Shown here piece after piece: positions 17,666-26,509 of a DNA stretch of 64,000 nucleotides. The position numbers and the translations under genes were made by a program. Under the pieces are notes generated by a model that saw nothing but the letters and a program-made list of their open reading frames with translations, searched no databases and was not told where the DNA came from. Position 1 is the first letter of the stretch. The number at the start of each line of letters is the position of its first letter. This stretch comes from Microbacterium flavescens (GTDB lineage Bacteria > Actinomycetota > Actinomycetes > Actinomycetales > Microbacteriaceae): NCBI RefSeq assembly GCF_018588945.1, contig NZ_JAFIWA010000005.1, positions 1 to 64,000 on the forward strand, in the 5' to 3' direction.

Positions 17666-17677
17666 GCAATATATTGC
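17666..17677. promoter_or_regulatory. GntR-type operator copy 1 (GCAATATATTGC)
   Basis: A perfect 12-bp palindrome 69 bp upstream of the hydrolase start and 39 bp downstream of the GntR gene. It contains TATATT, usable as a -10 on the minus strand. It matches the second copy at the GntR start in 10 of 12 positions. Confidence 0.65.
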
Positions 17678-17715
17678 ATGCGTCGAAAGACCACCAGGCC
17701 TGTCCCCTCCTGCGC

Positions 17716-18381
17716 CTAGCTCGACGACTGACCCGGCACGGCCACGGGGAGGCTGTGCCACGTCTCGAATGCCAGCCGGGCGGCGCCCTCCGCGTCGCCG
17801 GCGGCGCACATGTCGATCAGCGCCTCGTGGCGCTCGCGCGAGGCGAACCGGTCGACCGACACGAATCGCAGGAACTCCGCCCGGCGGACCACGGGCTCGA
17901 ACTGCTGGAGCACCGTCGCGATCGAGGAGTTGCCGGATGCCTGCACCACGGCTCCGTGGAAGTCGTCGTCGGCCTCGATCGCGCCGGCCGGGTCGCCCGA
18001 CTCGACCGCCGCGGCGAACCTGCTGTTGGCTCGGCGCATGCGCTCGAGGACCGACGCCGGAAGGGAGGGCACTGCGAGGCGCGCGGCGAGCCCGTGCATC
18101 GCTGCGACGATGTCCCGCGCGTGGCGCACGTCATCCTCCTCCATCTCGGCGACCACGGTGGAGCGTCCCGGACGGGCGACGATCAGGCCGCTGGCGGCGA
18201 GGCGCAGCAGCGCCTCCCGCACGGGGGTGCGGCTCACGCCGAGCCACTCCGCGAGCTCGCCGTCGCGGAGAACCTCACCGGGCGCGAAGGTCCCGTCGAC
18301 GATGGCGTCGCGCAGGCGCGCGTAGACGTCGTCGCGAAGCAGCGAGCGCCCGACCTTGGGTGATGATCGCGGAATGGGCAT
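17716..18381 (-). CDS. GntR-family (FCD/FadR subfamily) transcriptional regulator
   Basis: A 221-residue regulator. The winged helix runs over residues 10-75 (LRDDVYARLRDAIVDGTFAPGEVL, SRTPVREALLRLAASGLI), and the FCD helical domain follows with metal-ligand-like residues (ADDDFHGAVVQASGN, and RHEALIDMCAAGDAEGA). FCD proteins usually sense small organic acids. The ATG at 18381 is preferred over the upstream TTG at 18417 because that TTGACG reads as a -35 box. The gene precedes the hydrolase on the same strand with a second operator between them. Confidence 0.9.
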   Translation of the reverse strand: MPIPRSSPKVGRSLLRDDVYARLRDAIVDGTFAPGEVLRDGELAEWLGVSRTPVREALLRLAASGLIVARPGRSTVVAEMEEDDVRHARDIVAAMHGLAARLAVPSLPASVLERMRRANSRFAAAVESGDPAGAIEADDDFHGAVVQASGNSSIATVLQQFEPVVRRAEFLRFVSVDRFASRERHEALIDMCAAGDAEGAARLAFETWHSLPVAVPGQSSS

Positions 18382-18417
18382 GCGATGTATTGCACACAGG
18401 ATTCTCGGCTGCGTCAA
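18382..18417 (-). promoter_or_regulatory. Leaderless promoter and autoregulatory operator of the GntR gene
   Basis: On the minus strand TTGACG (18417-18412), 17 bp, TGCAAT (-10), 7 bp, then the ATG at 18381. The operator GCAATACATCGC (complement of 18382-18393) covers the -10 and start, matching copy 1 with two changes, as expected for self-repression. Confidence 0.6.
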
Positions 18418-18455
18418 GCCGCACGCTCCCGGGCCGCCGACTCGAACCGAGAAGA

Positions 18456-18482
18456 GGTGGCCCGATCCCTCGACGGGCCACC
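18456..18482 (-). terminator. Terminator after the first GH43 gene
   Basis: GGTGGCCCG (18456-18464) and CGGGCCACC (18474-18482) form a hairpin 9 bases beyond the stop at 18491, followed on the minus strand by the T-rich TCTTCTCGG. Confidence 0.65.
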
Positions 18483-18490
18483 CCCTCAGG

Positions 18491-21400
18491 TCAGCCGCAG
18501 CTGCGCGCGGCGTACTCCGCCTGGACGGGGAACGTCACGGTCTCGCCGTCGACCGTCGCCGATGCCTCGACGTCGATCTCCCCGACGGGCACCGAGGCCT
18601 GCCGCGTGCTGAAGAGCTGCGACACCGTCCTGCCCGGCGCGAGGGGCGCGAGCGCCTTCGTGCCGAACGCCGAGGACAGCGACAGCGAGACCGGCACGTC
18701 CTCGCCGTTGGTGGCCTGCGCGGTGAGCACCACCTTGCCGGAGACGCAGCGCGTCACGGCGAGCACCGTGACATCGAGTTCGGGCTGCGCCTCCTTCACG
18801 ACGCCGAGCCGGGCCAGCTGAAGGCTCAGCGCACGCTCGGGCGCGTCGATCTGGTTCTGCGTGCCGAGCGCGGCTGCGGACGCAGCCTCCGCGTCCGCGA
18901 GCAGGTCTTCCAGCTCGGCCCACTCGTCCGCCGGGTAGTCGCCCTCGTCCAGCGCATGGGCGTACGAGATCGCAGCATCCAACCCGCTCCTGTCCAGCGG
19001 GAGATTCTGCGACGTCAGCGTGTCACTCAGCAGGTAGTGGTCGAAGTCGACGTGTCCGCCGGCCTGCTGCGTGGCGTAGTTGAAGAGGCCGACGCGGTGA
19101 CCCATGAAGTGCGTCAGGCTCCCGTCGAGCGTCTGCGGGCCCACCCGGTTGCCCAGCTGGTTCCACGTGACGCCGTCGAGACTGTAGGAGAACGTCGTCC
19201 ACAGCTGGCCGACGGGGTTCGCGAAATCGAGGTCCGCCTTGAGGTGCACCTCGGTCGCCGACCCGAGCGCCGCGGTCGTCCCCGGCAGGAACGACTCGAT
19301 CGTCGTCTGATCGATGCTCGTCGCGAACGGCTGCGTCCTGTTGACGACGCCGACCGTGTTCACCCCGCCCACGCGCTTGACCGCCACATAGGAGAAGCCG
19401 CGGTTGTAGGCAGCGAGTCCTGCCACGTCGCCGTTGTTCATGCCCGAGATGTCGAGCTTGGTCTCGGCCGACTGCCGGGGACCGAACGTGCGCTGCGACA
19501 GCGTGTTGCGCGCCTCCTCGAGGTACGTCGCCTCGTCGTCGTTCGCGAGCTTCAGGTGCTTCATGGCGCCGGTGAGGACCTTGCCCGTGGTAAGTCGCAG
19601 CCAGCCGTCGCGGTCGGTGAGCGACCAGTAGCGGTTGTCGGGAGCGTGGTTCCACTGCCACGGCAGCGCGAGCCGCGAGCCGTTGGGTGCGACCTCGTCG
19701 GGATGCGGCATCTCGACGGAGACCGGGCGCCCCTTGAGCGACACGTCATCGACCTTGAAGTCCATCAGGTGCGTGTCCGGCGCCGTCGACGGCGTGCTGG
19801 TCCACGGCGTCTCGATGAAGATGCGCATCGACGACAGGCTCTGCGAGGCGGGAACCGTGAAGCTGCCGGTGATCGTCGCCCACTGTCCTCGCGTCGCCGT
19901 TACCGACGCGAGGTTCGTGAACGTGCTGCTGCCGTACCGCGCGGTCGCGAAGAACTGCTTTGTCGCGGGACTGTTCGGGTTCTCGTACTTGATCTTTGCG
20001 GAGATGTCGTAGGTGACGTTGTGCTGCACCTTGCCCGAGACATCCTGCGCCGGACCCGATCCTGTGGTCGTGCGCCCGGTGACCTGCACGGAGCTCGCAC
20101 CGGACGCGGCATCCGCCGACGAAGAGAGGGTCGCTGTGTCGTTCACGATCCAGCCGGCCGTGCCGTCTTCGAATCCCGGGTTGGTGAAGAGCTCCACACC
20201 CACAAGCGACTCGTCGATGTCCGGCGCCGCCGGGAGCTCCCAGTCCTCGTCCATGTACGCGCGGTGAGGTGCGTCGTTGTCGAAGTCGTCCGACACGACG
20301 ATGCTCTTCTGCCGCTCGTAGAGCTCCTCTTCAGGCGAGAGCTCGATCGGCTTGGCGAACGGACCGTTGACGGGAACGGAGCCGTTGTTGCCGAACGTGG
20401 GCCAGCCGTCGGACCACGTGGCCGGGATCAGGGCCGGGATGCGACCGATCGGGAACGTGTCGCGGAAGAACATCCCCGACCAGTCGGTGGTTCCGTCCTC
20501 GCCGGCGATGGGGACGAGGCTGCCCTGGGCGAATCCGTTCGAGTTGAGCACGCCCTTCGCCTCGTAGGGGTTGCTGCCGTCCGCCGTGGCATAGCGCCCG
20601 AGGAGTTCATCCGACCGGAAGAGTGCGACCTGCCGGCCCTGGCCCGACGGCCACGTGATGATCACGATGTAGTACTTGCCGTCGATGTACTGCACCTGAG
20701 CGCCCTCGAAGAGGCCGCCGATGAACGAGGCGCCCGGGTAGTCCGAGGTCCGCAGGATCTGCGGGTACTCCGCCACCACGGTCTTCATGTCGCTGCTCAG
20801 CTTGACCGCACTCGTCGACCCGGAGCCGTAGAAGATGTACGGCGTTCCGTCCACGTCGAAGAAGAGAGAGGGGTCGTGATAGGCCCGGCCGAGCGCGATC
20901 CGCTCCCACGAGCCGTTGTCGATGTCCTCGGTGACGTAGAGGTACGAGCCGCCGAGGTTGTTGGTGTTGAACGCGACGTACCACTTGCCGTCGTGGTAGC
21001 GGATGGACGACGCCCACTGCCCCTGCCCGTAGGACGACTGACCGTTGCGAAGCGAGAACGAGTCGCTGATGTCGGCGCGATCGAAGACGTAGTTGACGAT
21101 CTCCCAGTTGACGAGATCGTAGGACTTCATGATCGGCGCACCGGGACTGAGGTGCATCGTGGTGCTGATCATGTAATAGATGTCACGGCCCTCGTCGTTC
21201 TCGGCCGCGGGGATCCGCTCGACCGACACGTCGGGCACGTCTGCGTTGAAGAGCGGGACCGTGTACGTGCCGTCGCCCTTGTCGGTGGAGGTGTATCCGG
21301 AGTCCGGGTTCCACGGCTCGGCCGCGTTCGCGGGAAGTGCCGCCGGGGCGAGCAGCAGCCCGGCGGCGATGGCCGCAGCGCCGGTCATCGCGATCGATCG

Positions 21401-21493
21401 CAGCGGACGTCGCAGCGCGGGGCGGGTGGCGTCTGGGTCGGGACTCGTTCGGCGCGCGAAACGCAGCGAGCGAAGAATGGATGCGTGGGACAA
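18491..21493 (-). CDS. Secreted multidomain GH43 glycosidase (beta-xylosidase/arabinofuranosidase type)
   Basis: A 1000-residue exported protein: signal peptide ending ANA-AEP (about 57), GH43 five-blade propeller (about 75-385) with the base aspartate in NADVPDVSV, the modulating Asp in YHDPSLFF and the acid Glu in LFEGAQVQY. A carbohydrate-binding domain (about 434-588) follows, then a GH43 C-terminal beta-sandwich (LPWQWNHAPDNRYWSL onward), a helical FIVAR-like stretch, and a C-terminal module (about 905-1000) shared with the two other GH43 proteins here. It probably removes xylose or arabinose from plant xylan. The TTG start is backed by AAGGAG 8 nt upstream. It is 132 bp downstream of the next GH43 gene, so may share its transcript. 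Confidence 0.88.
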   Translation of the reverse strand: MSHASILRSLRFARRTSPDPDATRPALRRPLRSIAMTGAAAIAAGLLLAPAALPANAAEPWNPDSGYTSTDKGDGTYTVPLFNADVPDVSVERIPAAENDEGRDIYYMISTTMHLSPGAPIMKSYDLVNWEIVNYVFDRADISDSFSLRNGQSSYGQGQWASSIRYHDGKWYVAFNTNNLGGSYLYVTEDIDNGSWERIALGRAYHDPSLFFDVDGTPYIFYGSGSTSAVKLSSDMKTVVAEYPQILRTSDYPGASFIGGLFEGAQVQYIDGKYYIVIITWPSGQGRQVALFRSDELLGRYATADGSNPYEAKGVLNSNGFAQGSLVPIAGEDGTTDWSGMFFRDTFPIGRIPALIPATWSDGWPTFGNNGSVPVNGPFAKPIELSPEEELYERQKSIVVSDDFDNDAPHRAYMDEDWELPAAPDIDESLVGVELFTNPGFEDGTAGWIVNDTATLSSSADAASGASSVQVTGRTTTGSGPAQDVSGKVQHNVTYDISAKIKYENPNSPATKQFFATARYGSSTFTNLASVTATRGQWATITGSFTVPASQSLSSMRIFIETPWTSTPSTAPDTHLMDFKVDDVSLKGRPVSVEMPHPDEVAPNGSRLALPWQWNHAPDNRYWSLTDRDGWLRLTTGKVLTGAMKHLKLANDDEATYLEEARNTLSQRTFGPRQSAETKLDISGMNNGDVAGLAAYNRGFSYVAVKRVGGVNTVGVVNRTQPFATSIDQTTIESFLPGTTAALGSATEVHLKADLDFANPVGQLWTTFSYSLDGVTWNQLGNRVGPQTLDGSLTHFMGHRVGLFNYATQQAGGHVDFDHYLLSDTLTSQNLPLDRSGLDAAISYAHALDEGDYPADEWAELEDLLADAEAASAAALGTQNQIDAPERALSLQLARLGVVKEAQPELDVTVLAVTRCVSGKVVLTAQATNGEDVPVSLSLSSAFGTKALAPLAPGRTVSQLFSTRQASVPVGEIDVEASATVDGETVTFPVQAEYAARSCG

Positions 21494-21588
21494 CGGTTCT
21501 CTCCTTCATCGAGGAAGTCGTGCGGCGCCTGTCACGTTCCGACGGCGCTGTCGAGCGGGCCCGTCGGAGCATGGGTCCGCGGGCGGAG

Positions 21589-21618
21589 GGGGTGGCGGCC
21601 CGTTCGGGCCGCCACCCC
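21589..21618 (-). terminator. Strong hairpin between the two GH43 genes
   Basis: 14-bp perfect arms (21589-21602 and 21605-21618, GGGGTGGCGGCCCG and complement) with a 2-nt loop, starting 8 bases after the stop at 21626. It should terminate most transcripts of the upstream GH43 gene, though no long T-tract follows. Confidence 0.7.
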
Positions 21619-21625
21619 TGTTGCG

Positions 21626-24055
21626 TCAGCCGCAGCTGTGGGCTGCGTGGGCCGCTTCGACGGAGCCCGTGAGGGCCTCGCCGCCGACCGTCGCAGTCAC
21701 GGACACCGCCGCGACCCCGCCGGGCACAGCGGCGAGACGCGTCGAGAACGCGTGCGAGACCGACTTGCCGGCCGCGATCGTGACCGAGGACTTCGATCCG
21801 AACGCCGTGGTCACCGAAGCGACGACGGGAACGTCGTCGGCGTTGGTCACCTTGACCGTCAGCACCGACTTGCCCGAGACGCAGCGCGAGGCCGTCTCAG
21901 CCGTGACGTCGAGACTGCGCGCGTCCGCCTCGGCGAACGACCACGTGTCGAGCTCGAACAGGTCACCGCTTCCGCCCCGGTAGGTGAAGAACACGTCCTG
22001 CGTGCCCGTCGCCCCCGAGAGGTCCGCCGTGAGCTCGGTCCACTCGCCTGCCGCACCGGTCACCGGGATCGTTCCGATGACGGCTCCGGTCTCGCTGCCC
22101 GTGCGGACGTCGATGGATCCACCGGCCTGCAGCGGCTTCACCTTGACGGTGACCTCCGCCGCGCCCGCGTCGCCGAAGGCGACGGAGGACAGCGCCGTCC
22201 AGTCCCCGTTGTCGATGTCCTTGACGACGAGGTTCGGAGCCGTCGACCCGAACTGGGCCGAGGCGCCGGTCACCTTCTGGGTCGCGATGCCCTTGCTCCA
22301 GCCGAACGTCTCGGCCTCGAAGGTGCGGAACGGATCGAAATCGTGCACCTGCTCCACGCCGGCGTAGTCGCCCACGACCTGCTGGATGGTGCCGTCCTCG
22401 TTGAAGACCAGCTCCTGGATGTGCGGGCTGCGGTACCCCTGCGTCGTGTTGCCGTTGATCCGCTTGTTGAGCGTCGGAGCGTGGTACGTGAAGTAGTACT
22501 TGCCCTCGAACTCGAACACCGACTGGTGGTTGTTTCCACCGGTGCCGGCACCGAAGAACTGCGACTGGTTCGGGAAGAGCAGGCCGACGTACTTCTCCTT
22601 CGGGAAGTTGGTCGGGCTGTCCGACATCATGTACGGGATCTGGCCCCCGCCCGGGTACCCAGGCAGCGGGGTCTGGTTGCCGCCGAAGTCGTTGCCGCCG
22701 AAGTGCGACGAGTACGTCAGGTAGTACGTGCCCTCGCGCTCGAACACGTGCGCCGCCTCGAAGGAGACAGGCGTGTCGACGACCATCGCGGAGCCCTTGG
22801 TCGTGACCATGTCGTCCTCGAGCTCGATGACCCGGATGTTCTTCGGGTTGTTGTACCGCTCGGCGGCGGGCATGCTCGTCGACGCGGGACCGCCGCCGAA
22901 GTACAGGTAGTTCTTCCCGTCCTTGTCGACGAGCGGGGCCGGGTCGAACTTCCAGGCCACGTCCTCCGCGCCGGGCGTCGAGCCGTTGATCAGCGTGCTG
23001 CTGCGCTCGCTGATCCACGGGCCGAGCGGGCTGGCGCCCGTGATGACGTTGCTCGAGCCGCCGCCGTTGGCGTAGTAGAGGAAGTACTTCTCCTCACCGT
23101 CGACGACCTTCTTCGCGAACCCGGGGGCCCACGAGTTGCCGGTGAACGGAGCCACGCCCTGGGGTCCTGCCACCTGGATCTCTCCGTGGTCGGTCCAGTT
23201 CACGAGGTCTTCGGACGAGATCAGCGTGATCTGGTTGATGTTCCCGTAGTTGATCGCGGGAGAGATGCCCGTGACCGGGTCGGGTGCATAGCCCTGCGTG
23301 TCGTTCGTCATGAACATGTACACGCGGCCGTCCTCGGCGTAGCCGAAGCCGTCGGCGCCGAACTTGTGTCCGATGAGCGGGTTGTGCTCGCCTGGGACCT
23401 TCCCGACGACCTCGATCGTCTTCGAGGGCGGGGGCGGCGGCGGCGTGCCGATCAGCGAGACGTCGTCCACGATGAAGTCCATGAGATGCGTGTCCGGGGC
23501 GGTCGAGGGATCGCTGGTCCACGGCGTCTCGATGAACAGCCGCGCGGTCGACACGCTCTGCCCGGCCGGGATGGTGAAGGTGGAGTTGATGTACCCCCAC
23601 TGGCCGCGTGCCGGAGTCGTGCTCGCGAGGTTCGTGTAGGTGCCGCCGCCGTAGTGCATCGTCGCGAAGAACTGCTTGGTCGCGGGACTGCTCGGGTTGT
23701 CGTACTTCACCCGCGCCTTGATGCTGTAGGTCTGGCCGGCCTGCACCTTGCCGCTCAGATCCTGCATCGGACCCGAGCCGGTCGTGGTGCGGCCGCTCAC
23801 CTTCACGGCGGACTCGCCCGAGAACGCGTCGTCGACGATGGACAGCGTGCCGCCGTCGGTGGCGTTGCCGTTGTTGACGAACCAGCCCTCCACCCCGCTC
23901 TCGAATCCGCCGTTCACGATGAGCTCCTCGTCGGCGGCGGTGGCCGGAGCGGCGAGCCCGCTGACGATGAGCGCCGTCGCGGCGACAGCCGCGCCTAGGA
24001 CGCCTGCCATCCTGCGGCGCACGGCCGCACGATGTGTCATCTCCCTGGTGGTCAA
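21626..24055 (-). CDS. Secreted GH43 arabinoxylan arabinofuranosidase-type enzyme with two carbohydrate-binding domains
   Basis: An 809-residue exported protein: signal peptide ending ATA-ADE (about 40), carbohydrate-binding domain (45-205, strongly similar to that of the neighbouring GH43 protein), PPPPPP linker, GH43 catalytic domain beginning NPLIGHKFGADGFG with YMFMTNDTQGY and WKFDPAPLVD, then a CBM6-like domain (TFEAETFGWSKGIA onward) and the shared C-terminal module ending SCG. The combination is that of XynD-like arabinoxylan arabinofuranohydrolases. The TTG start at 24055 has GAGGAGG 5 nt upstream, while the ATG at 24040 lacks spacing. Two operator-like palindromes precede it. Confidence 0.88.
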   Translation of the reverse strand: MTTREMTHRAAVRRRMAGVLGAAVAATALIVSGLAAPATAADEELIVNGGFESGVEGWFVNNGNATDGGTLSIVDDAFSGESAVKVSGRTTTGSGPMQDLSGKVQAGQTYSIKARVKYDNPSSPATKQFFATMHYGGGTYTNLASTTPARGQWGYINSTFTIPAGQSVSTARLFIETPWTSDPSTAPDTHLMDFIVDDVSLIGTPPPPPPSKTIEVVGKVPGEHNPLIGHKFGADGFGYAEDGRVYMFMTNDTQGYAPDPVTGISPAINYGNINQITLISSEDLVNWTDHGEIQVAGPQGVAPFTGNSWAPGFAKKVVDGEEKYFLYYANGGGSSNVITGASPLGPWISERSSTLINGSTPGAEDVAWKFDPAPLVDKDGKNYLYFGGGPASTSMPAAERYNNPKNIRVIELEDDMVTTKGSAMVVDTPVSFEAAHVFEREGTYYLTYSSHFGGNDFGGNQTPLPGYPGGGQIPYMMSDSPTNFPKEKYVGLLFPNQSQFFGAGTGGNNHQSVFEFEGKYYFTYHAPTLNKRINGNTTQGYRSPHIQELVFNEDGTIQQVVGDYAGVEQVHDFDPFRTFEAETFGWSKGIATQKVTGASAQFGSTAPNLVVKDIDNGDWTALSSVAFGDAGAAEVTVKVKPLQAGGSIDVRTGSETGAVIGTIPVTGAAGEWTELTADLSGATGTQDVFFTYRGGSGDLFELDTWSFAEADARSLDVTAETASRCVSGKSVLTVKVTNADDVPVVASVTTAFGSKSSVTIAAGKSVSHAFSTRLAAVPGGVAAVSVTATVGGEALTGSVEAAHAAHSCG

Positions 24056-24066
24056 GGTTTCCTCCT

Positions 24067-24082
24067 CATTGATCGATCAACC
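24067..24082. promoter_or_regulatory. Operator-like palindrome A (TTGATCGATCAA) at the GH43 promoter
   Basis: CATTGATCGATCAACC contains a perfect 12-bp palindrome at 24069-24080 beside the ribosome site. An 11-bp part, ATCAACCTTGG (24076-24086), recurs at 29505-29515 before the third GH43 gene, suggesting a shared regulator. Confidence 0.55.
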
Positions 24083-24203
24083 TTGGTCCGCCTGCACCGC
24101 TTCGTCAGCGGGGGGAAATGGGGGCTGGGCACTGGTCTCCCCTTGCCTCAGGTCTGCTGGGCACTGCTGCGTGCGTCCCGACCCCCTTGGCGGATGCTTC
24201 GCA

Positions 24204-24217
24204 TGTTAGCGGTCACA
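24204..24217. promoter_or_regulatory. LacI-type operator TGTTAGCGGTCACA
   Basis: It fits the LacI/GalR operator consensus TGTNANCGNTNACA at every defined base and lies 149 bp before the GH43 start. The same site, with one base changed, precedes the third GH43 gene at 29528. Confidence 0.7.
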
Positions 24218-24284
24218 GCAGGCGGTCACAAGACCCAATTGTTCGCGCTATCAAACTGGTAGACGGTCAGAGGTGCCTCGGATA

Positions 24285-25298
24285 TCAGCTCGCGCCGAGC
24301 GGAGCGGCGGTGCTCTGCCGCACGACCAGATGCGCACGCACGGGCGGCGACACAGACGGTGGGATGCCGCGGCCGGCGTCGATGAGAGCGGCGACCGCCC
24401 ACGTCGCGAGGTCGTCGACCGGCGCCGAGATCGCCGTGATCGGCGGCGCGGCGTGCGCGGCGTCGAGGTGATCCTCCAGGCTGATGACGCTGACGTCGTG
24501 CGGCACTCGGAGCCCACGCTGCCGGATCCCTCGAACGGCCCCGAGCGCGAATGAAAACGTCGGTGCGACCAGCGCCGTGCACCCGGACAGGGCGGTGATA
24601 TCAGCGCCGATCCGGAAGCCCGCCTCGGCGGTCGTGTCGGCGGGGATCGACCGGATCGTGACTCCGCCCGTCGCCGACCCGAGGGTGGAGTGGCCCGCGT
24701 GCTCCGAAGCGCCGAGAGCGATCGTCCGGTGGCCGAGCTGCACGACGTATCTCAGCGCAGCGTCCATCCGTTCGCCCGGGTCGGCGCCGAGCGCCAGCAC
24801 CGGCCCGACCCCGCCTGCGGTCGAGTCGCGGGACGGCGAGGCGTGAAGCAGGGCGAGCAGCCGCTCGTGGATGAGCTGGTCGCCCCCGAGGAGGACGGTG
24901 CCGGCGGCTCCCGGTTCGGAGGCTCGTGTCGCCGCGTGAGACAGGGACCCTTCGTCGGACGGGTCCACGCCGACGAGGGTGACCGCGAACCCTGCTCTGC
25001 GCGCCTCCCGGGCGAGGGCTTCGACGAGCCGTGCCGGCTCGCGCCAGTCGTGTCCGGCTGACGCCACCAGCGCGACGAGCCGAGGGCGCGGGCCGCACGA
25101 CAGGACGCGCGCCGACACGTTGGGCTCGTAGCCCACCCGCGCGGCGATGCCGAGCACGCGGCGGCGGGTCTCGTCCGTCATGCCGTCCAGGCCGTTGAGG
25201 GCTCGGGAGACCGTGGTGTGCGATACGCCCGCCGCCTGGGCGATGTCGTAGATGGTGGGACGAGAGGCCCGCTCCGGGGCATGCGCGACCGGACTCAT
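24285..25298 (-). CDS. LacI-family transcriptional regulator
   Basis: A 337-residue protein. The LacI helix-turn-helix and hinge occupy residues 13-70 (TIYDIAQAAGVSHTTVSRALNGLDGM, then GYEPNVSARVLSCG), followed by a periplasmic-binding-protein-like sugar domain ending VVRQSTAAPLGAS. It sits between GH43 genes and is divergent from a second LacI gene, so it is a good candidate to repress the xylan/arabinan enzymes. GGGGTGA lies before the ATG. The effector sugar is unknown. Confidence 0.9.
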   Translation of the reverse strand: MSPVAHAPERASRPTIYDIAQAAGVSHTTVSRALNGLDGMTDETRRRVLGIAARVGYEPNVSARVLSCGPRPRLVALVASAGHDWREPARLVEALAREARRAGFAVTLVGVDPSDEGSLSHAATRASEPGAAGTVLLGGDQLIHERLLALLHASPSRDSTAGGVGPVLALGADPGERMDAALRYVVQLGHRTIALGASEHAGHSTLGSATGGVTIRSIPADTTAEAGFRIGADITALSGCTALVAPTFSFALGAVRGIRQRGLRVPHDVSVISLEDHLDAAHAAPPITAISAPVDDLATWAVAALIDAGRGIPPSVSPPVRAHLVVRQSTAAPLGAS

Positions 25299-25374
25299 CC
25301 GTCACCCCGAGCAAGCAGGTTCCGGCCCCGACGCGGGACACGGGCGGCCATCGGACAGCGGCATGCGGCGCGTC

Positions 25375-25397
25375 GGGGATAGAGTCGCCGTATCCCC
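25375..25397. promoter_or_regulatory. Inverted repeat between the divergent LacI genes
   Basis: GGGGATA (25375-25381) and TATCCCC (25391-25397) are exact inverse arms with a 9-nt spacer, 25 bp before the rightward LacI start. It is a possible operator in the shared promoter region. Confidence 0.4.
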
Positions 25398-25421
25398 CGG
25401 CGCCGACCCGAACAGACTCGG

Positions 25422-26459
25422 ATGGAACCACCTCCCACCTCGCACCCGAACCCGCATGTGACGATGCAGGATGTCGCGGACCGAGCCGGTGTCTCGGCGC
25501 AGACGGTGTCGAACGTCGTCAACGGCCGCACCGCGCGTGTCGGGCCCGAGACGATCGAGCGCGTCTCCCGTGTGATCGACGAACTGGGCTATCGGCTCAA
25601 CCAGAGCGCGCGGTCGCTGCGGAAGGGCCGCACGGGCATCATCGGCCTCGGCGTGCCCGTCCTCGCGTCGGAGTACTACGGTGAGCTCGCCGAACGCCTT
25701 TCGCGCAGATTCGCCGAGCGCGGCATCCGTCTCGTCACGGAGAACACCGGTGGAGCGATGCCGGCCGAGGTGGAGTCGCTCGCCGCGTCGCACCTCGAGA
25801 CGTACGACGGATACATCCTGGCGATCGCGGCCAGCGAGTCGGCCGACCTCAACCGCATCCTGCCCACGAAGCCCATCGTGCTGCTCGGCGAGCGCGCGTT
25901 GTCGAGCCGGTTCGACCATGTGCTGATGGACAACGTCGGCGGCGCGCGATCGGCGACCGGCCACCTTCTCGACCGCGGGGCACGGTCGGTGGTCGCTCTC
26001 GGCGGAGTCCGCTCCGGACCGGAGTCCGTCCAGACTCTGCGCACCCGGGGCTACGACGACGCGCACCGGGAGCGGGGCCTCGAGGCTCGCCCCGAACTGA
26101 TCCTCGACGCCGGTCTCCACATCGCGGACGGCTACCGGGCGATCACCGAGCTGATCAACCAGGGCGTCGAGTTCGACGGCGTCTTCGCGCTGACGGATTC
26201 CAGCGCGCACGGCGCTCTGCGGGCGCTCGCGGACCGGGGCGTCGGGGTTCCCTCGCAGGTGCAGATCGTCGGCTTCGACAATGTTCAGGCCGGCGCCTAC
26301 ACAATCCCCCGCCTCACGACCATCGAGCCCGGCAACGATGAGATGGCCGACGAGATCGTCAGCGTCATGCTCACCCGGTTGCAGTCCGGCCCGCCGTCCG
26401 GCGACCGGCGGCGCATCATGGTGCCGACGCGACTGGTCGTGCGCGAGAGCACGCGCTGA
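25422..26459 (+). CDS. LacI-family transcriptional regulator
   Basis: A 345-residue regulator, divergent from the first LacI gene. The DNA-binding domain (VTMQDVADRAGVSAQTVSNVVNGRTARVG, then GYRLNQSARSLRKGRTG, residues 13-72) and sugar-binding domain (QIVGFDNVQAGAYTIPRLTTIEP near the C-terminus) are intact. Its recognition helix (AQTVSNVV) differs from its neighbour's (HTTVSRAL), so the two probably read different operators, and two distinct operator motifs are indeed seen at the GH43 promoters. No ribosome site is obvious at the ATG. Confidence 0.9.
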   Translation: MEPPPTSHPNPHVTMQDVADRAGVSAQTVSNVVNGRTARVGPETIERVSRVIDELGYRLNQSARSLRKGRTGIIGLGVPVLASEYYGELAERLSRRFAERGIRLVTENTGGAMPAEVESLAASHLETYDGYILAIAASESADLNRILPTKPIVLLGERALSSRFDHVLMDNVGGARSATGHLLDRGARSVVALGGVRSGPESVQTLRTRGYDDAHRERGLEARPELILDAGLHIADGYRAITELINQGVEFDGVFALTDSSAHGALRALADRGVGVPSQVQIVGFDNVQAGAYTIPRLTTIEPGNDEMADEIVSVMLTRLQSGPPSGDRRRIMVPTRLVVRESTR

Positions 26460-26468
26460 GGGGGTGCC

Positions 26469-26503
26469 CCGGTGGGGAGCCGCATGACGCGGCCCCCCAC
26501 CGG
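26469..26503. terminator. Bidirectional hairpin between converging LacI and GH43 genes
   Basis: CCGGTGGGG (26469-26477) and CCCCACCGG (26495-26503) flank a 17-nt loop in the 50-bp gap between the stops of the two convergent genes. Confidence 0.6.
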
Positions 26504-26509
26504 AACCGA

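Noticed and set aside
18356..23998. An 1880-codon open frame on the + strand across the first two GH43 genes
   Set aside because: It is Arg/Val/Asp-rich low-complexity sequence antisense to two well-formed secreted enzymes with signal peptides and known domains; a shadow of high-GC codon bias.
24055..24085. ATG at 24040 as the start of the second GH43 gene
   Set aside because: The GGGAG before it has almost no spacing, whereas GAGGAGG is correctly spaced before the TTG at 24055. The signal peptide is read either way.
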